DNA of 64,000 bases, taken from positions 3,361,892-3,425,891 of the forward strand of contig NC_133490.1 in assembly GCF_025370935.1 (NCBI RefSeq). The letters are read 5' to 3'. A model generated the notes under the pieces. That model was given only the letters and a program-made list of their open reading frames with translations, did not search any database and was not told the origin of the DNA. A program made the translations under genes and the position numbers. Shown piece by piece: positions 34,158 to 44,522 of this stretch. The first letter of the stretch is position 1, and each line of letters starts with the position of its first letter. The DNA comes from Choristoneura fumiferana (Eukaryota > Arthropoda > Insecta > Lepidoptera > Tortricidae).

Positions 34158-34309
34158 TGGGCACGTATCTGAATATCTAAAATTGAAATATCCATAGTTA
34201 AAATATCGACGGTCAAAATATGGAACCTAACCTAACCTAATTTGGATATTTTGACAGCCGACTTTTCACATTAGATATATTAACTTTCGATATTCAGATA
34301 CGTCCCCGT
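34158..34309. mobile_element. Palindromic MITE (family F3)
   Basis: Left end 'gggcacgtatctgaatatct' and right end complement 'ggggacgtatctgaatatcg' form about 30-bp inverted repeats. The interior has 'ggtcaaaatatggaacctaa'. It matches the MITE nested in SINE-3 at 31314-31457. Confidence 0.8.
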
Positions 34310-34410
34310 GTGACTGAAGTCCCGCGTGGGAACTGCAGTCCAGTCCATGCCCTCTCATTTTGAGAGGTGGCTTCTGCCCAGCAGTAGAACGTATACTGGC
34401 TGGGATGATG
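34310..34410 (+). repeat. SINE-1 3' part
   Basis: 'aagtcccgcgtgggaactgc', 'ccctctcattttgagaggtg' and 'ctgcccagcagtagaacgta' then 'ggctgggatgatgaa' match the SINE-1 3' half in plus orientation. Confidence 0.78.
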
Positions 34411-36244
34411 AAATCATGAATGCTCATTAAATTCAGTCGTCAAGGCGAGCGCGAGCTTAGACAGTACAATAACAATGGGGCTAAATTGTTTCCTTACTCC
34501 CCGATTGATCCCCTAACGATACCGTGTATTCTATTAATGACTACCCCTGGTTCCCCTTGGTTACAGCTGCGTAGTAATCTGCGTAGTTTATTTTTATTTG
34601 TAACTATCCACTCACAACTGAAACTGTAGTCCATTCCGACTTTGTTATGTTATGACATTTCTAAGCTATCATTTTCACAGGAACATCAAAAAAGTATGAT
34701 ATAAAAAAGCCCGACGGAATTAAAAAAAGCTTTAAAAAAGCATAAAAACTAAAAAAAAATAACTCAAATTCAAATTCATTTATTGTTATTATAGGTACAT
34801 AAATACATCTTAAACATATCGTCACTGTCAGAACTAACAACTACTGTCAAGTAGTCTAGAACTGCATAAAACTTAAGTACCTAGATACTTACTTACTTTA
34901 ACAGTCGGGACCTATTTATTACTGGAAAATTTTGAGCTGGTCACCATTTTTGAATCCAGACTCCCAACTGTTGAACTTTAAGTTGCTTAACAGAGTTGTA
35001 AACTACTAGACTTATTTTTTCCTTTTCTTCTTTTTATTTAAATTTTTAGGGCAGTCTTATTTTTTTTTTAGTTAGTTACGGCAGCAACAGTTTTCAAAAC
35101 CCTTTTTCATTTAAGAACAGCCCTTTATCAATTTCTCCCTCCATCAAACCCTTACGATTCGCAAATTTCACCTTAGAGTCCTTAGACAAAGATATTGATT
35201 GGAATTTAATCATTCCTAGCTTCTGGACTATTGTTTAATTCAAATCCTGAGTTATTCCAGTTTGATCTGTGAACGATGTTTTTGTGCGAAGGGGAAAAGC
35301 AATACGATTTCTAGTAAAGTTTAGAAGGTCTTTCGATATTTTACAAATTCGTTTCTTATTGGATTGTTCTCTGGTAGTTCTTTCGACATTCATAGCTTGC
35401 TATTGCCTAAATTGGATAAAGATGGACTTTGACTAGCAATACAAAGGTAATTTTTGGACATATAAAACATACTTATACATAGATACATGAAAACCTTTAA
35501 GTAGTCTATCGCATTTAAAGTAACATAAAGAAAATAGTTTAATATCTAGAGATGTGCGGAACCCTTTCCATGCGAGTTTAACCCAAGCTTGTCCTTGTTT
35601 TTACAAGCTTTTGCCCTGTTTATTGTTGTTTTCGTTGGGTCAAATCTTTCAAACAAGGTTTTTTTACCCACTTCCAGTGGTCGGATTGAACTGATTTTTT
35701 ATTGCATATGTAGGTTGGATGTAAATGCAAGTACAGTCAAAAAGTAGCAAAAAAAACTTAAGCCTTATTGTCAACACACTTGGATTCACAATCGTTACAC
35801 CACTTCTTTCTGTCACACGGTGTGAGACGAGGGTAGAAAGAGATGGCGAATGCGGTAGCGAACGTCAGCGCGTTAGACAACACGGCCTCTTGTGACAAAA
35901 GTGACATATTAAAGTTTTTTTAAAATAAAGTTATTTTGTCTGAGTTGCCAGCATTAAAAAAATCCAATAGTCACAGGCAAAGTAGCATAGCTCTTTGAAT
36001 ATGCTATTCGCAGCTTGCTTTTGCCGGCTAGGACCCTGAGTGGCTTTGAAAGAATAAAAGCGTGTTTATCTCAACGAATCGCTTTTTGATGTCGAAGAAC
36101 TTTCCTTGTTTACCGGACTGAGAAACAATCTTTATGAAAATCGACGCTGCAGGGTTGCCATTGCATTAAAAAAAAAAGAATGGAAAGGGATGGATGGCTG
36201 AGGAATGAAATTTGCTCCCATCGTCTGTATATTTCCGGATTAGA
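34411..36244. other. Unassigned; possible LINE tail
   Basis: 34765-34800 ('caaattcaaattcatttatt') looks like a complementary LINE 3' end. 35650-36160 has words of common lepidopteran repeats ('acttccagtggtcgg', 'ggaccctgagtggctttgaa') without clear borders. No gene recognised. Confidence 0.35.
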
Positions 36245-36706
36245 TAGATAGATAGATAAAAAACTTTATTTCCACAACACATACACGGCTTAGTAAATAA
36301 CAAACAATTGTAAAGCAACATACAAATTAACATGATGATTAATGACTTAATAACTAACATGCAACAGTTCCGAAAGTTAAATAAACATTGATTAATTTAT
36401 CAAATTAAGAGAGCCATGTGATGATGTGGAGAATAGGCGCTGACTCAGCATGTACTGCGGCTATGGGTGGCCACAGAGCTGATATTCTGTCAGAAACCTG
36501 AGATAGTGCCAACGTGCTTGAAGTTTAATTTTGCCACATGCCAAACATTCAAATTTAAAAGAAATTTTTTCGAAAAAGAACACTAGATATTGGGAGAAGA
36601 ATGAATAGAGAAGAATTAATAGAAAAGAATCTATGCGGAATGTCAAACCAAAAATTAAAATAGTGATAAACTCACACACATTACTTTATTTATGAGCGAG
36701 GAAGGT

Positions 36707-39565
36707 TCAGGACGTTTGTATTTGACGCGTTAGCAGATGATTTTTATATTTGATGCGAAAAGTTGGTCTTGATTTAATATTTCTTATGGGTGGAGGTATA
36801 TTGTTCCAGCATTTTGTTGCTTGGTACCTGAAACTTCCCCGGAACGCACATGTTTTATGCGGATAGACGCTCAACACCAAGGCTCGCGAAGCTCTAGCTC
36901 TATGATTGGAGGGCGACCATTTTAGCTTTGAATATAAGTAACTGGGAGTTTTAAATTTTAAACAGTCAAACAACAAACAAGACAGCAACAGATTATAACG
37001 ATTAGACATTTTCAAAATTTTAGCATTATTGAAGTACGGAGTAACATGAGTACGATGCGGTATCTTGAAACAAAACCTAGCGCAGGCGTTTTGTACTCTT
37101 TGAATTAGTCGTCGCGAACGCTCCAGAAGACAAGGCCAATACACGGTGAGACAGTAATCTAATTTAGATAGAATGAGAGCCTCACACAATCGGATTCTCA
37201 GTTCTACGCTTAGAAAATCACGGACATTATATAGCACTTTTAATCGGTAAAAACTGGTACGAGCAATTTCATTCACGTGATTTTCGAAGCGCAGATTTTT
37301 GTCAATAATTAGACCCAGACTACGTGCCTCGTCCACGTGCCCGATATGTACGTCTCCGATTGCTATTTTGGGATCTAAAAGCTGTACTTTGGATACCTGT
37401 TTCTTAGAACCGAGCAATATATATTTGGACTTGTTCGGATTTAGCACCAGGCAATTGGCATCCGACCAGTCAATTATCCTTTTAAGGTCCTCATTTATTC
37501 TGACAACCGCACTATTCGTGTCATCCGGTCTAAAAGAAAGATAAATTTGAAGGTCATCGGCGTAAAGATGAAATTTGCAGTGCTTTATACATCGGACAAT
37601 ATCAGTGCTGTACAATATAAACAAAAGTGGGCCTAAAATTGAGCCTTGAGGCACTCCTCTTGTAACAGCACAGGATTCAGATGACAAGCAATTACCATCG
37701 ATGTGATGAATTTTAACCAGTTGACGTCGATTTTCAAAATAACTAAGAAACCACTTAATTGTTGGGTTATCAAAGCCATAATAATGCAACTTAGAAAGAA
37801 GTAAATCAACGTTAATACAGTCAAAGGCACGCGAGAAGTCTAGGAGAACCAAAATAGTGCCAAAACCGGTGTCTTGAGCAGCAAGGACTTCATCAACAAC
37901 GTCATGTAAGGCGGTAGTTGTACTTCTTTTTTTCCTGAACCCCGACTGCAATTCGGGTAAAATATTGTTCAACTCTAGATATGCAGATACCTGGTTATAG
38001 ACCACCTTTTCCAAAACCTTGGACATGTACGGTAAAATACTTATAGGTCGTAAATCTCTGATATCGACGGGTTCAGAAACTTTAGGTATCGGACGAACAA
38101 CAGCTGTCTTCCATACCTCCGGGACATAGGAACAGAGAATTGAAAAATTTATTAAATGAGTAATAATGCTTAAAGTGCGGGGAAGAGTCATTAAAATCAT
38201 GTCAAAATTTATGTCGTCATGACCTAAAGCGTTCGATCGTAGACTAAGTAAAACTTTGGCTATAGCATTTTCAGAAACAGTGACTAATTTGAAATTAGAG
38301 TTACTATGCCGATGATATTCAAAATAAGTAAGAGTGGATAATTCTACGACATTACTACCGGGCACGTCAATAAAAGTTTTGTTAATAACAGTAGGATTAT
38401 TAAAGTGTTGAGGCAGTTCTGGTTTTTTATTGAAATTCGCTACGTTTTGTTTAAGTTTTTTCCACAATAGTTTAGGATTATTTAGATTGCAGTTGACATG
38501 TTGTTCAAAAAAGGCCTTCTTCTCATAAAATAGACTGGTATTTACGAGGTGTTTTAAAATTTTGTACTTTTCTTTATTTGCTTGTGTTTTATTCTTACGA
38601 TATTTATTGTTTGCTTTGTTTCGAATACTCATAATATAACGGACAGTAGTGGTTAACCATGGTTTAGACTTATATCTTAGAGTAAATTTTCGTACCGGGG
38701 CATGTTTGTCAAACAAATCAAGAATGTATGTGTTGAAAAGGGCAACCTTTTCTTCTACTGTTTGTAACGTGTATATATCCTCCCAATTAACAAGATTTAA
38801 ATCTTTATCGAATTCAGCCTTATCGACGTCCTTCAAAAATCTGCAAAGTACCGTCCTCGGTAAGGGTTTTATTTTTTTGATGTACAACTCCGCGAATATC
38901 ATTGCGTGTCCACCAAGCTCCGCTACATGGTCGATCTCGACGCTATGAACTTTAGCGTCAGTGAGAATGAGATCAATAAGAGTGGAGCTGTGATCGGTGA
39001 AGTGCGTCGGCTGGGAAATATGGTTTTGCAAATTGTGGTAATTAATAAATTCATTTAAACGTTTGCTTTTCGAATCGTTGACATCCAAAAGATTAATATT
39101 AAAATCTCCTCCAAGGATAATATAGTCGTACTTAGAAAAGGACGTTAAAGTGCTATTTAGTGCATCTAAAAAGACTTCAGTGCTAAGCCAGGGCGGCCGG
39201 TAAGCAGTACCGACAATGACAACTAATGAATTAACTTTTGTCTTGACCCACAACTGCTCAACATCAGGCACAGAAGGATATTTACATATTTGAACGTTAA
39301 TATCTTGCTTGATGTAAAAAGCTATACCACCACCGCCCTTACGGGTGCCAAGCTTACGCGGTACGTGCTTTAATTTATAACCAGGTATTGACGGCGCCCG
39401 AGCCTCCTCTCCTGCCCGCAACCATGTTTCATTAATAGCTATCAAGCAAGGTTCATGGCGCTCAATTGCCACAATCAACTCGCTATGCTTTCGAGGATTG
39501 CAAATAGAACCAGCGTTAAAAATTCCAAACTTAAAATATTTTTTATTTAATTTACCGATCGCCAT
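36707..39565 (-). CDS. LINE ORF2: endonuclease-reverse transcriptase, 952 aa
   Basis: Enzyme that nicks target DNA and copies the element's RNA at the nick. Residues 13-220 form an APE-type endonuclease: N17 (FNAGS), E46 (NETWL), Y122-RPP, GGDFN at 152-156, LIDLI around 198 and H220 (GGHAM, where SDH is usual). Residues about 440-720 are the reverse transcriptase: VRPIPK, RPISILPYMSKVLEK (506-520), QSGFRKKRST (540-549), LDFSRAFD (575-582), RGVPQGSILGPLLF (636-649) and YADD at 668-671. The C-terminal region has LDYCLTVYWP and CWNNIPPPIR, usual for CR1-group ORF2. Length is normal for the group and no stop or frameshift interrupts it. The start is the first ATG; an earlier in-frame start was not seen. 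Activity is possible, not shown. Confidence 0.94.
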   Translation of the reverse strand: MAIGKLNKKYFKFGIFNAGSICNPRKHSELIVAIERHEPCLIAINETWLRAGEEARAPSIPGYKLKHVPRKLGTRKGGGGIAFYIKQDINVQICKYPSVPDVEQLWVKTKVNSLVVIVGTAYRPPWLSTEVFLDALNSTLTSFSKYDYIILGGDFNINLLDVNDSKSKRLNEFINYHNLQNHISQPTHFTDHSSTLIDLILTDAKVHSVEIDHVAELGGHAMIFAELYIKKIKPLPRTVLCRFLKDVDKAEFDKDLNLVNWEDIYTLQTVEEKVALFNTYILDLFDKHAPVRKFTLRYKSKPWLTTTVRYIMSIRNKANNKYRKNKTQANKEKYKILKHLVNTSLFYEKKAFFEQHVNCNLNNPKLLWKKLKQNVANFNKKPELPQHFNNPTVINKTFIDVPGSNVVELSTLTYFEYHRHSNSNFKLVTVSENAIAKVLLSLRSNALGHDDINFDMILMTLPRTLSIITHLINFSILCSYVPEVWKTAVVRPIPKVSEPVDIRDLRPISILPYMSKVLEKVVYNQVSAYLELNNILPELQSGFRKKRSTTTALHDVVDEVLAAQDTGFGTILVLLDFSRAFDCINVDLLLSKLHYYGFDNPTIKWFLSYFENRRQLVKIHHIDGNCLSSESCAVTRGVPQGSILGPLLFILYSTDIVRCIKHCKFHLYADDLQIYLSFRPDDTNSAVVRINEDLKRIIDWSDANCLVLNPNKSKYILLGSKKQVSKVQLLDPKIAIGDVHIGHVDEARSLGLIIDKNLRFENHVNEIARTSFYRLKVLYNVRDFLSVELRIRLCEALILSKLDYCLTVYWPCLLERSRRLIQRVQNACARFCFKIPHRTHVTPYFNNAKILKMSNRYNLLLSCLLFDCLKFKTPSYLYSKLKWSPSNHRARASRALVLSVYPHKTCAFRGSFRYQATKCWNNIPPPIRNIKSRPTFRIKYKNHLLTRQIQTS

Positions 39566-39925
39566 GTGACTATGAGGGAAAGAATAATTTTAAAAAGAAC
39601 ACTAGATATAAGACAAATAACAATGTTTGGAATTAATTGAACAGCGAGTAAAGTGGCAAAAAGTGAACGAGGCAGCGAGAGTCGATTAAATAACATTAGA
39701 GTGTGAACTATGAATTGGGCAAATTTCGGTTCCGGATCCAGGCATATTAACTCAAACATAAACATAAAAATGGCACAAAAACATATCACATGGCTCAAAT
39801 TGCAAGTATTCATGACAACAAAATAATAACCAGATGAGTACATTTCAGCAAATGCAAAATGCCATAAAGTACAAAAACAAAAATATAGTCTTTCCACATG
39901 CAAGAGGACAATAGGCAAACTGATG
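39566..39925 (-). other. Spacer between LINE ORF1 and ORF2
   Basis: 360 bp between the ORF1 stop and the ORF2 ATG. One minus-strand frame (40038-39547, 163 codons) bridges the spacer and overlaps both ORFs. Its hydrophobic, low-complexity reading shows no family, so I treat it as chance. How ORF2 is translated (reinitiation or internal entry) cannot be told from sequence. Confidence 0.6.
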
Positions 39926-41257
39926 TTACATATTATTTCCTGAAAGCGAAACAGACTCAAAAACACGACACAAATCACTCTCCGTTCGAATATGATACAC
40001 CTTAGACTTATCCATTTTCCTTGCCAGAATTCGTCCATCCCTGGTCCAAATATACGTCCAGTTCAGCTTTCCACCCAAATCCCTCGCCCTCCCGAAGATG
40101 ATTCGGTTAGTCCTCGTTAATCGCTCGTTGATGAACAATTTGCGCGACTCATGCGCGGGCAAGCCAAGATCATCAGTGGTGGTTCCGCGTCGTACTCGCG
40201 AGCTTTTTATGAATTGATCACGGAGGGCTCGCCGCACCAGGCGCGCTACAATAGGGCGCGGACGAGAGGTAAATTTGCTACTAGCAGAGTCATCCTGTAT
40301 GTGCAACGGACCGACCCTTGACGCGAAAACGATGTCCCGGTCCTCAATCACCACTCCCAGCTTCATACCGATGCTTACAACGATATGCACAGTCGACTCT
40401 CCCTTAGTCTCGGGTACGCCAGAGATCTCAATGTCATTCAGTAAAGCCTGCTGGTCCCGTTCATTGAGCTCACACTTAAGCGCAGCGATTGTGTCACCCA
40501 TGGCCGCGGTTTCGCAGGTCTTTCCATCCGCGTCCCTCACCTTCGCTATTTCAGCCTTTAAGGAAGAGTTCTCCGCCTCTAAGGTGTGTAACCTTTCCCC
40601 AAACGCAACAACGTCGCCCTCTAATGCGGACAGCCGAGCAGTTAATAACTCCGTGGTTTTGGAGAAATCGGATCTAAGGTTCGCAATTTCAGCCTTAATG
40701 TCACTATTTATCGCCCTTCTCATATCTGATAATTTTGTATCAAGAAGAGCAGCAAAATCCTTGTAAGTAATGGTATCATGACTGGCGATTCTTGGTGCAA
40801 TTAATATTTTGCTTTGCTCATTTTGAGTTAAACTTGAACCCTCAAAGTCATTTGTGATGTCGAGTATTGATTCATCGCAGGACATATCATTGACGTTAGA
40901 TAATGCGGTTTGGTCGGGGCCCGCAATCGAGGTGATATTGAGATCGAGGGCCCTCACAAGCGACGGCCCGTGCACATCGATCAGGGGCTTGCTCATTACT
41001 TTCTGATGAATGGCTCGAACAGGAGTTTCCTCAGCGCCTCTTCTTCGCGATGTAATATTATTACATGAAGGACACCGCCAGCATCTCTTTAGCTCTTGTA
41101 GATTTGCCATATAATAAGGACTGGTCATATTAACGCAGTTGTGATGGTAAATTCCCTTACAAAGCATACAAGCGAGCAATTCTAAGGCCGCTACGGGCTT
41201 ATGACAGCCAAGGCAACTCATTTTTATATTGGAAAAATACTTATATATATTTATCAA
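39926..41257 (-). CDS. LINE ORF1: PHD-finger/coiled-coil/FP-like protein, 443 aa
   Basis: Structural RNA-binding partner of ORF2. The most likely start is Met13 (41221), directly before the PHD-type zinc finger C15-x2-C18, C30-x2-C33, H38-x2-C41, C62-x2-C65; the upstream ATG at 41257 adds 12 residues of low-complexity sequence. Residues about 165-275 have the heptad-like composition of a coiled coil (TARLSALEGDVVAFGERL, LHTLEAENSSLKAEIAKV). Residues 263-443 resemble the FP protein family fold seen in many LINE ORF1 proteins (NDIEISGVPE, SRVRRGTTTDDLGLP, FINERLTRTNRIIFG, WTRDGRILAR). The stop is 360 bp before ORF2. The frame is unbroken. A host PHD gene is unlikely given its partner ORF2. Confidence 0.92.
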   Translation of the reverse strand: MINIYKYFSNIKMSCLGCHKPVAALELLACMLCKGIYHHNCVNMTSPYYMANLQELKRCWRCPSCNNITSRRRGAEETPVRAIHQKVMSKPLIDVHGPSLVRALDLNITSIAGPDQTALSNVNDMSCDESILDITNDFEGSSLTQNEQSKILIAPRIASHDTITYKDFAALLDTKLSDMRRAINSDIKAEIANLRSDFSKTTELLTARLSALEGDVVAFGERLHTLEAENSSLKAEIAKVRDADGKTCETAAMGDTIAALKCELNERDQQALLNDIEISGVPETKGESTVHIVVSIGMKLGVVIEDRDIVFASRVGPLHIQDDSASSKFTSRPRPIVARLVRRALRDQFIKSSRVRRGTTTDDLGLPAHESRKLFINERLTRTNRIIFGRARDLGGKLNWTYIWTRDGRILARKMDKSKVYHIRTESDLCRVFESVSLSGNNM

Positions 41258-41330
41258 CTAAAATTAATATCGAAGAAAGCCGAACGCAAGCAAATATAAA
41301 ATATCAGGCGAAAAACAGCGATGCGCCGGC

Positions 41331-41600
41331 CGCCGGCCGTTCCATGTAGATGCGACGATCAGTCACAGCGCCGGCGCCGGCCGCCCGGCCCCGCGCTCGC
41401 TACAGCGCGCCGCGTGCGAAGCACGATGAGTCACCCGCCGCACGGTAATACACACTTGCTCGCTAGTTTCGCCGCGCGCCTGGAGATTGCGTTTGGCGTA
41501 GCGGTAGCGGCGCCCGCGCAGCACACTGCAAGTCGTTCCGTTCCACGGCCGCACTGGGTTCAAATCCCAGCCGCGGCAGACACAAATCACTGTTGATTAC
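41331..41600. other. GC-rich CpG-dense tract beside the LINE 5' end
   Basis: About 250 bp of strongly GC-rich, CpG-dense DNA ('gcgccggccgccggccgtt', 'gccggcgccggccgcccgg', 'cgcgctcgctacagcgcgc') in AT-rich surroundings. It begins just upstream of LINE ORF1 (minus strand), so it may be the LINE 5' UTR/internal promoter, or belong to the tRNA-like element at its right side. Which of the two cannot be settled here. Confidence 0.6.
41489..41582 (+). repeat. tRNA-like segment (SINE head)
   Basis: A-box-like 'tttggcgtagcggtagcgg' and a good T-arm CTGGG-TTCAAAT-CCCAG with B box GGTTCAAATCC. The spacing between boxes (about 55 bp) is longer than in an ordinary tRNA, and an acceptor stem is not convincing, so a tRNA-derived SINE head is more likely than a functional tRNA. 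No body or tail was delimited to the right. Confidence 0.5.
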
Positions 41601-41752
41601 ATGCAATCTAGGGCGTTTAAAGGTTAAAGTTACTATCTATTACTAAACCAGTGAGATACAGCTTTGGCTTCATCCTGCACTTTTGAGCTGGTGAGACAGG
41701 GGTCAGCACGGGTCAGTTTTATGTAAAAAGAAGCTCCTTAATAGCTTCACCG

Positions 41753-42108
41753 TTAATGAGCTTATGAAAGAAAGAAAAAATCTTATATTGCCACAAAACA
41801 CATTAAATAAGATTCCATACGAAATCTAAATCTAGTGGTTACAATTACAATGAAAACTTAGGGGCTGTTTCACCATCCATTGATTAGTGTTAACTGACGG
41901 TTAAATATGATGCCGTCTCTATTTGTTTTGTTGGAATAGACGGAGACGGCATCACATTTAACCGTCAGTTAACACTAATCAATGGATGGTGAAACAGCCC
42001 CTAAGTTTTCATTGTAATTGTAACCACTAGATTTAGATTTCGTATGGAATCTTATTTAATGTGTTTTGTGGCAATATAAGATTTTTTTCTTTCTTTCATA
42101 AGCTCATT
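41753..42108. repeat. 356-bp near-perfect palindrome centred on a MITE
   Basis: Arms 41753-41919 and 41943-42108 are inverted copies over about 166 bp with only a one-base length difference in an A/T run and one or two substitutions; the loop is 23 bp. The centre (41861-42001) is MITE family F2, which begins GGGGCTGTTTCACCATCC and ends with its inverse. The outer 108 bp of each arm ('aatgagcttatgaaagaaag', 'tcttatattgccacaaaaca') are not part of that MITE, since the copy at 19405-19531 lacks them. This is either a larger foldback element, a genomic inverted duplication at the MITE hairpin, or an assembly fold-over. Confidence 0.93.
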
Positions 42109-43605
42109 GACGTCTTCGATAAGAGGTTGTTTTGACAGTTCAGGATCTTAAAAGGAAAAATACGGAACCCTTGGGATAACTTTGTTGTCTTTCTATCAAA
42201 TTCTTTTATTCTCAGGAACGCTAGCTTTACGCGTATAAACATTTAGGAAAAAAAATGTGTAAAAAATGGCAGAAATTTGCAAGAATATTCCCTATTAACG
42301 TCAATTGTCCCGTAATATTTATTTATTTTACAAATAATCCTTCATTCAAGTTCAATTTTTATTTTATTTTAGTGGCAACCCTAATTCTTTGGCTTTATGA
42401 GGCGGAAACGAAGAGTTCCTCCGTCGATGTTTGGCGTTATAACGATTCCTTTTTTTTGAGCCGGAAACACTCATTATTACGCATTTTCCGATACTTCAGA
42501 ACTCGTTAGTGTTCCCGATTTGAATAAGACCAACTGGCCGATAGATGGCGTTAAGGGAGGTTTTTTTTTAATGTCTGTGGTTGAATAGCAGAGAACAACA
42601 TTGACAATTCGAAATATGACTATTTTGTTAACCCCCGACGCAAAAAGAGGGGTGTTATGAGTTTGACCGCTATGTGTATCCGCTGTGTGTTTGTCTGAGC
42701 ATGTATTATAATACCGAAAAATCATATTACCTACAGTTGAAATATCGACGCTTAACACATCGAAATTCAGAATACCGAAAGTACAACATGCCGGCCGGTA
42801 ACCGATACACCGAAGCTCGAAATATCTACTTTCAAATGACCGAAAGTACAAAATCCCGATATTTATTTAGTTATTTAAATTTCGTAGGTAATATGAAAAA
42901 AAAACCCTTCTTCGGGTAGGTAAATAATAATTACTTATATCTTATGTCAATTTTTTTCCGCATTTCTCTAATGAATTAAGGAAGCTTCGTCTGTATTAGC
43001 GTACATTAGTAATTCGTCAGCCTCAGCACAGGCCTCAGGTATAATCTCCGCTTAAATGATTCAGTGTACATTAAACTTAATTGCTTCCCCGTATGTATTC
43101 CCGGGGCAATTAGTACGAGGATTTAAAAGGGGTCAAGCGTGAGCTGGGCTCACAGGTCCGAGTTCTGCGGTCGTTTTCAGTGAGATCAGTTTTGCTATTG
43201 TTTTATCGCTTAGCTGATCAACTCTACTCAAAATATCTAATTTAGTTCTATTTTTGTGTTTTTTTGATAATTCCAATGGGATTCCCAAAATTTATTTACG
43301 ATGACAATCCCATCAAAATTTTCATGACTTCAGACTTAGCAGTTATGCATTCCGAGTTGTTACGGTCAGCATCAAAAGTAGCTGGTTACTTTTTTTACTC
43401 TGTCACATCAACACATTTGTCAATCTGTATGGCGCTAATTCGTTTCGCTGTAAAACTTTGGCAAATGTACGAAATGTCATGTCATCAATAGCACTAAATG
43501 TTCCACCCCGGTACGCTATACGTTTCTTTGTCTATCTATACCTAACAACCCCTTAAGAATATCGGAATGAAACAATAATAATAATCAGAACAAACATGCA
43601 TACAT
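42109..43605. other. Mixed dispersed-repeat scraps
   Basis: 42145-42205 ('aaaaggaaaaatacggaacc', 'taactttgttgtctttc') matches the start of the repeat at 52936-53392. 42625-42700 is dispersed repeat P ('acccccgacgcaaaaagagg'). 42710-42870 has several 'ccgaaagtac' and 'cgaaat' words suggesting a decayed MITE. The rest is unassigned; no gene seen. Confidence 0.5.
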
Positions 43606-43647
43606 TGGAACATAGAACCTCCTCCTTTTCCGTTGAAGACGGTTAAA
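43606..43647 (+). repeat. Dispersed repeat end (GAACATAGAACCTCCTCC type)
   Basis: 'ggaacatagaacctcctcct' and 'gaagacggttaaaaa' recur at 56398-56437. It lies immediately left of the next MITE. Class not determined. Confidence 0.5.
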
Positions 43648-43660
43648 AAAACACTACCTC

Positions 43661-43803
43661 GTTGCTACTGCAATACCGCGTAACTAGCATTTTCCATAAG
43701 GTACAATTTTCATTGTCAGAATAGTACAATGTTAGTACTGTTCTGACAGACAAAATTATACCTTATGGAAAAAGCTAGTTTTTGCGGTATTGCAGTAGCA
43801 ACG
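43661..43803. mobile_element. MITE family F4, 143 bp
   Basis: Begins CGTTGCTACTGCAATACCGC and ends with its inverse; arms of about 65 bp ('ctagcattttccataaggta', 'caattttcattgtcagaa') with a few mismatches around a short centre 'tacaatgttagtac'. A truncated copy lies at 48180-48258. Non-coding. Confidence 0.85.
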
Positions 43804-44109
43804 ACGACTAGGCATTGCTCATGAGATCTTTACATAAGTATCAAATTTAATACAAATTTGTCCAGTCGTTTTTGCCTAAAAGGTGAACCTATCGTATAAT
43901 AAACATTTTTACATTCAAATATATAATTTTAGAAGGATTTCACTGTTAATTTCAAGTATTCGCAAAAGTCTGTTCGCAAAACAAATATATTCATTAATAG
44001 GTACATTTTGCTTGAGGATCTCTAAATCAACAGGAAGGTAAAGCCTTTTCTTGTGGAGAAAACAATTAACCATTACAAGGATTACCTAAACATTTTCTTT
44101 GAACTGGAA

Positions 44110-44255
44110 AACGAGGTGGACTGACGACATCGCGAGAGTTGCAGGCAACTGGTGGATGCAAGTGGCGAGTTTTCTCTCATTGTGGTTTTTCTAAGGGGTA
44201 GGCTTCCGGCCGATGATGTAAGGCAGTGGACGTTTTTAGACGGACGATGATTATC
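44110..44255 (+). mobile_element. RTE-type LINE 3' fragment, rearranged
   Basis: 'aaacgaggtggactgacgac', 'cgagagttgcaggcaactgg' and 'tggatgcaagtgg' are the RTE end. The terminal part is scrambled ('ggcttccggccgatgatg' comes before 'cagtggacgttttta'). Confidence 0.65.
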
Positions 44256-44522
44256 ACAAAGATGTTGGTATTAAAAAAAAAAGGAAAAGTCACTTCCATA
44301 CTTATTTGCCCCCATCAATGCATTAGTAGTTCCGCCCCTCCATTTGCACCTCTTACCCATAAATATTGCACCCTCTGACTTTTGGGGGGCTCAAATTTAC
44401 CGATTTAAGCCAAACTTGATTCCGGCTGCCATACAAACAACAAACACTAAAATAGATAAATGCCGTCTATCCCACTAGTCCCATTGAGTTGTCCCATTGA
44501 TGGGACAACTGAGACGATTACA

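Larger units (their letters stand above)
36245..41330 (-). mobile_element. CR1-group LINE, near full-length, both ORFs open
   Basis: The element runs on the minus strand: 5' UTR (right of 41257, end not certain), ORF1 (41257-39926), a 360-bp spacer, ORF2 (39565-36707), a 3' UTR of about 460 bp with AATAAAG near 36268, and a (TCTA)n tail, seen on the plus strand as TAGATAGATAGATAGATA at about 36244-36261. Protein architecture (PHD finger plus FP-like ORF1; APE-type endonuclease plus RT without RNase H in ORF2) and the short microsatellite tail fit the CR1 superfamily. No target duplication could be matched because the 5' boundary is uncertain. Confidence 0.88.

Noticed and set aside
34232..34251. 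Telomere-like CCTAA/TTAGG repeats (also near 25348, 31387 and 53960)
   Set aside because: Only two or three units each, and two cases lie inside MITE F3; too short for telomeric arrays.
39547..40038. 163-codon frame bridging LINE ORF1 and ORF2
   Set aside because: Hydrophobic, low-complexity reading with no family; overlaps two real frames and is best explained by chance.
40275..40766. 163-codon plus-strand frame opposite LINE ORF1
   Set aside because: It is a shadow of ORF1 on the other strand and has no recognisable domain.
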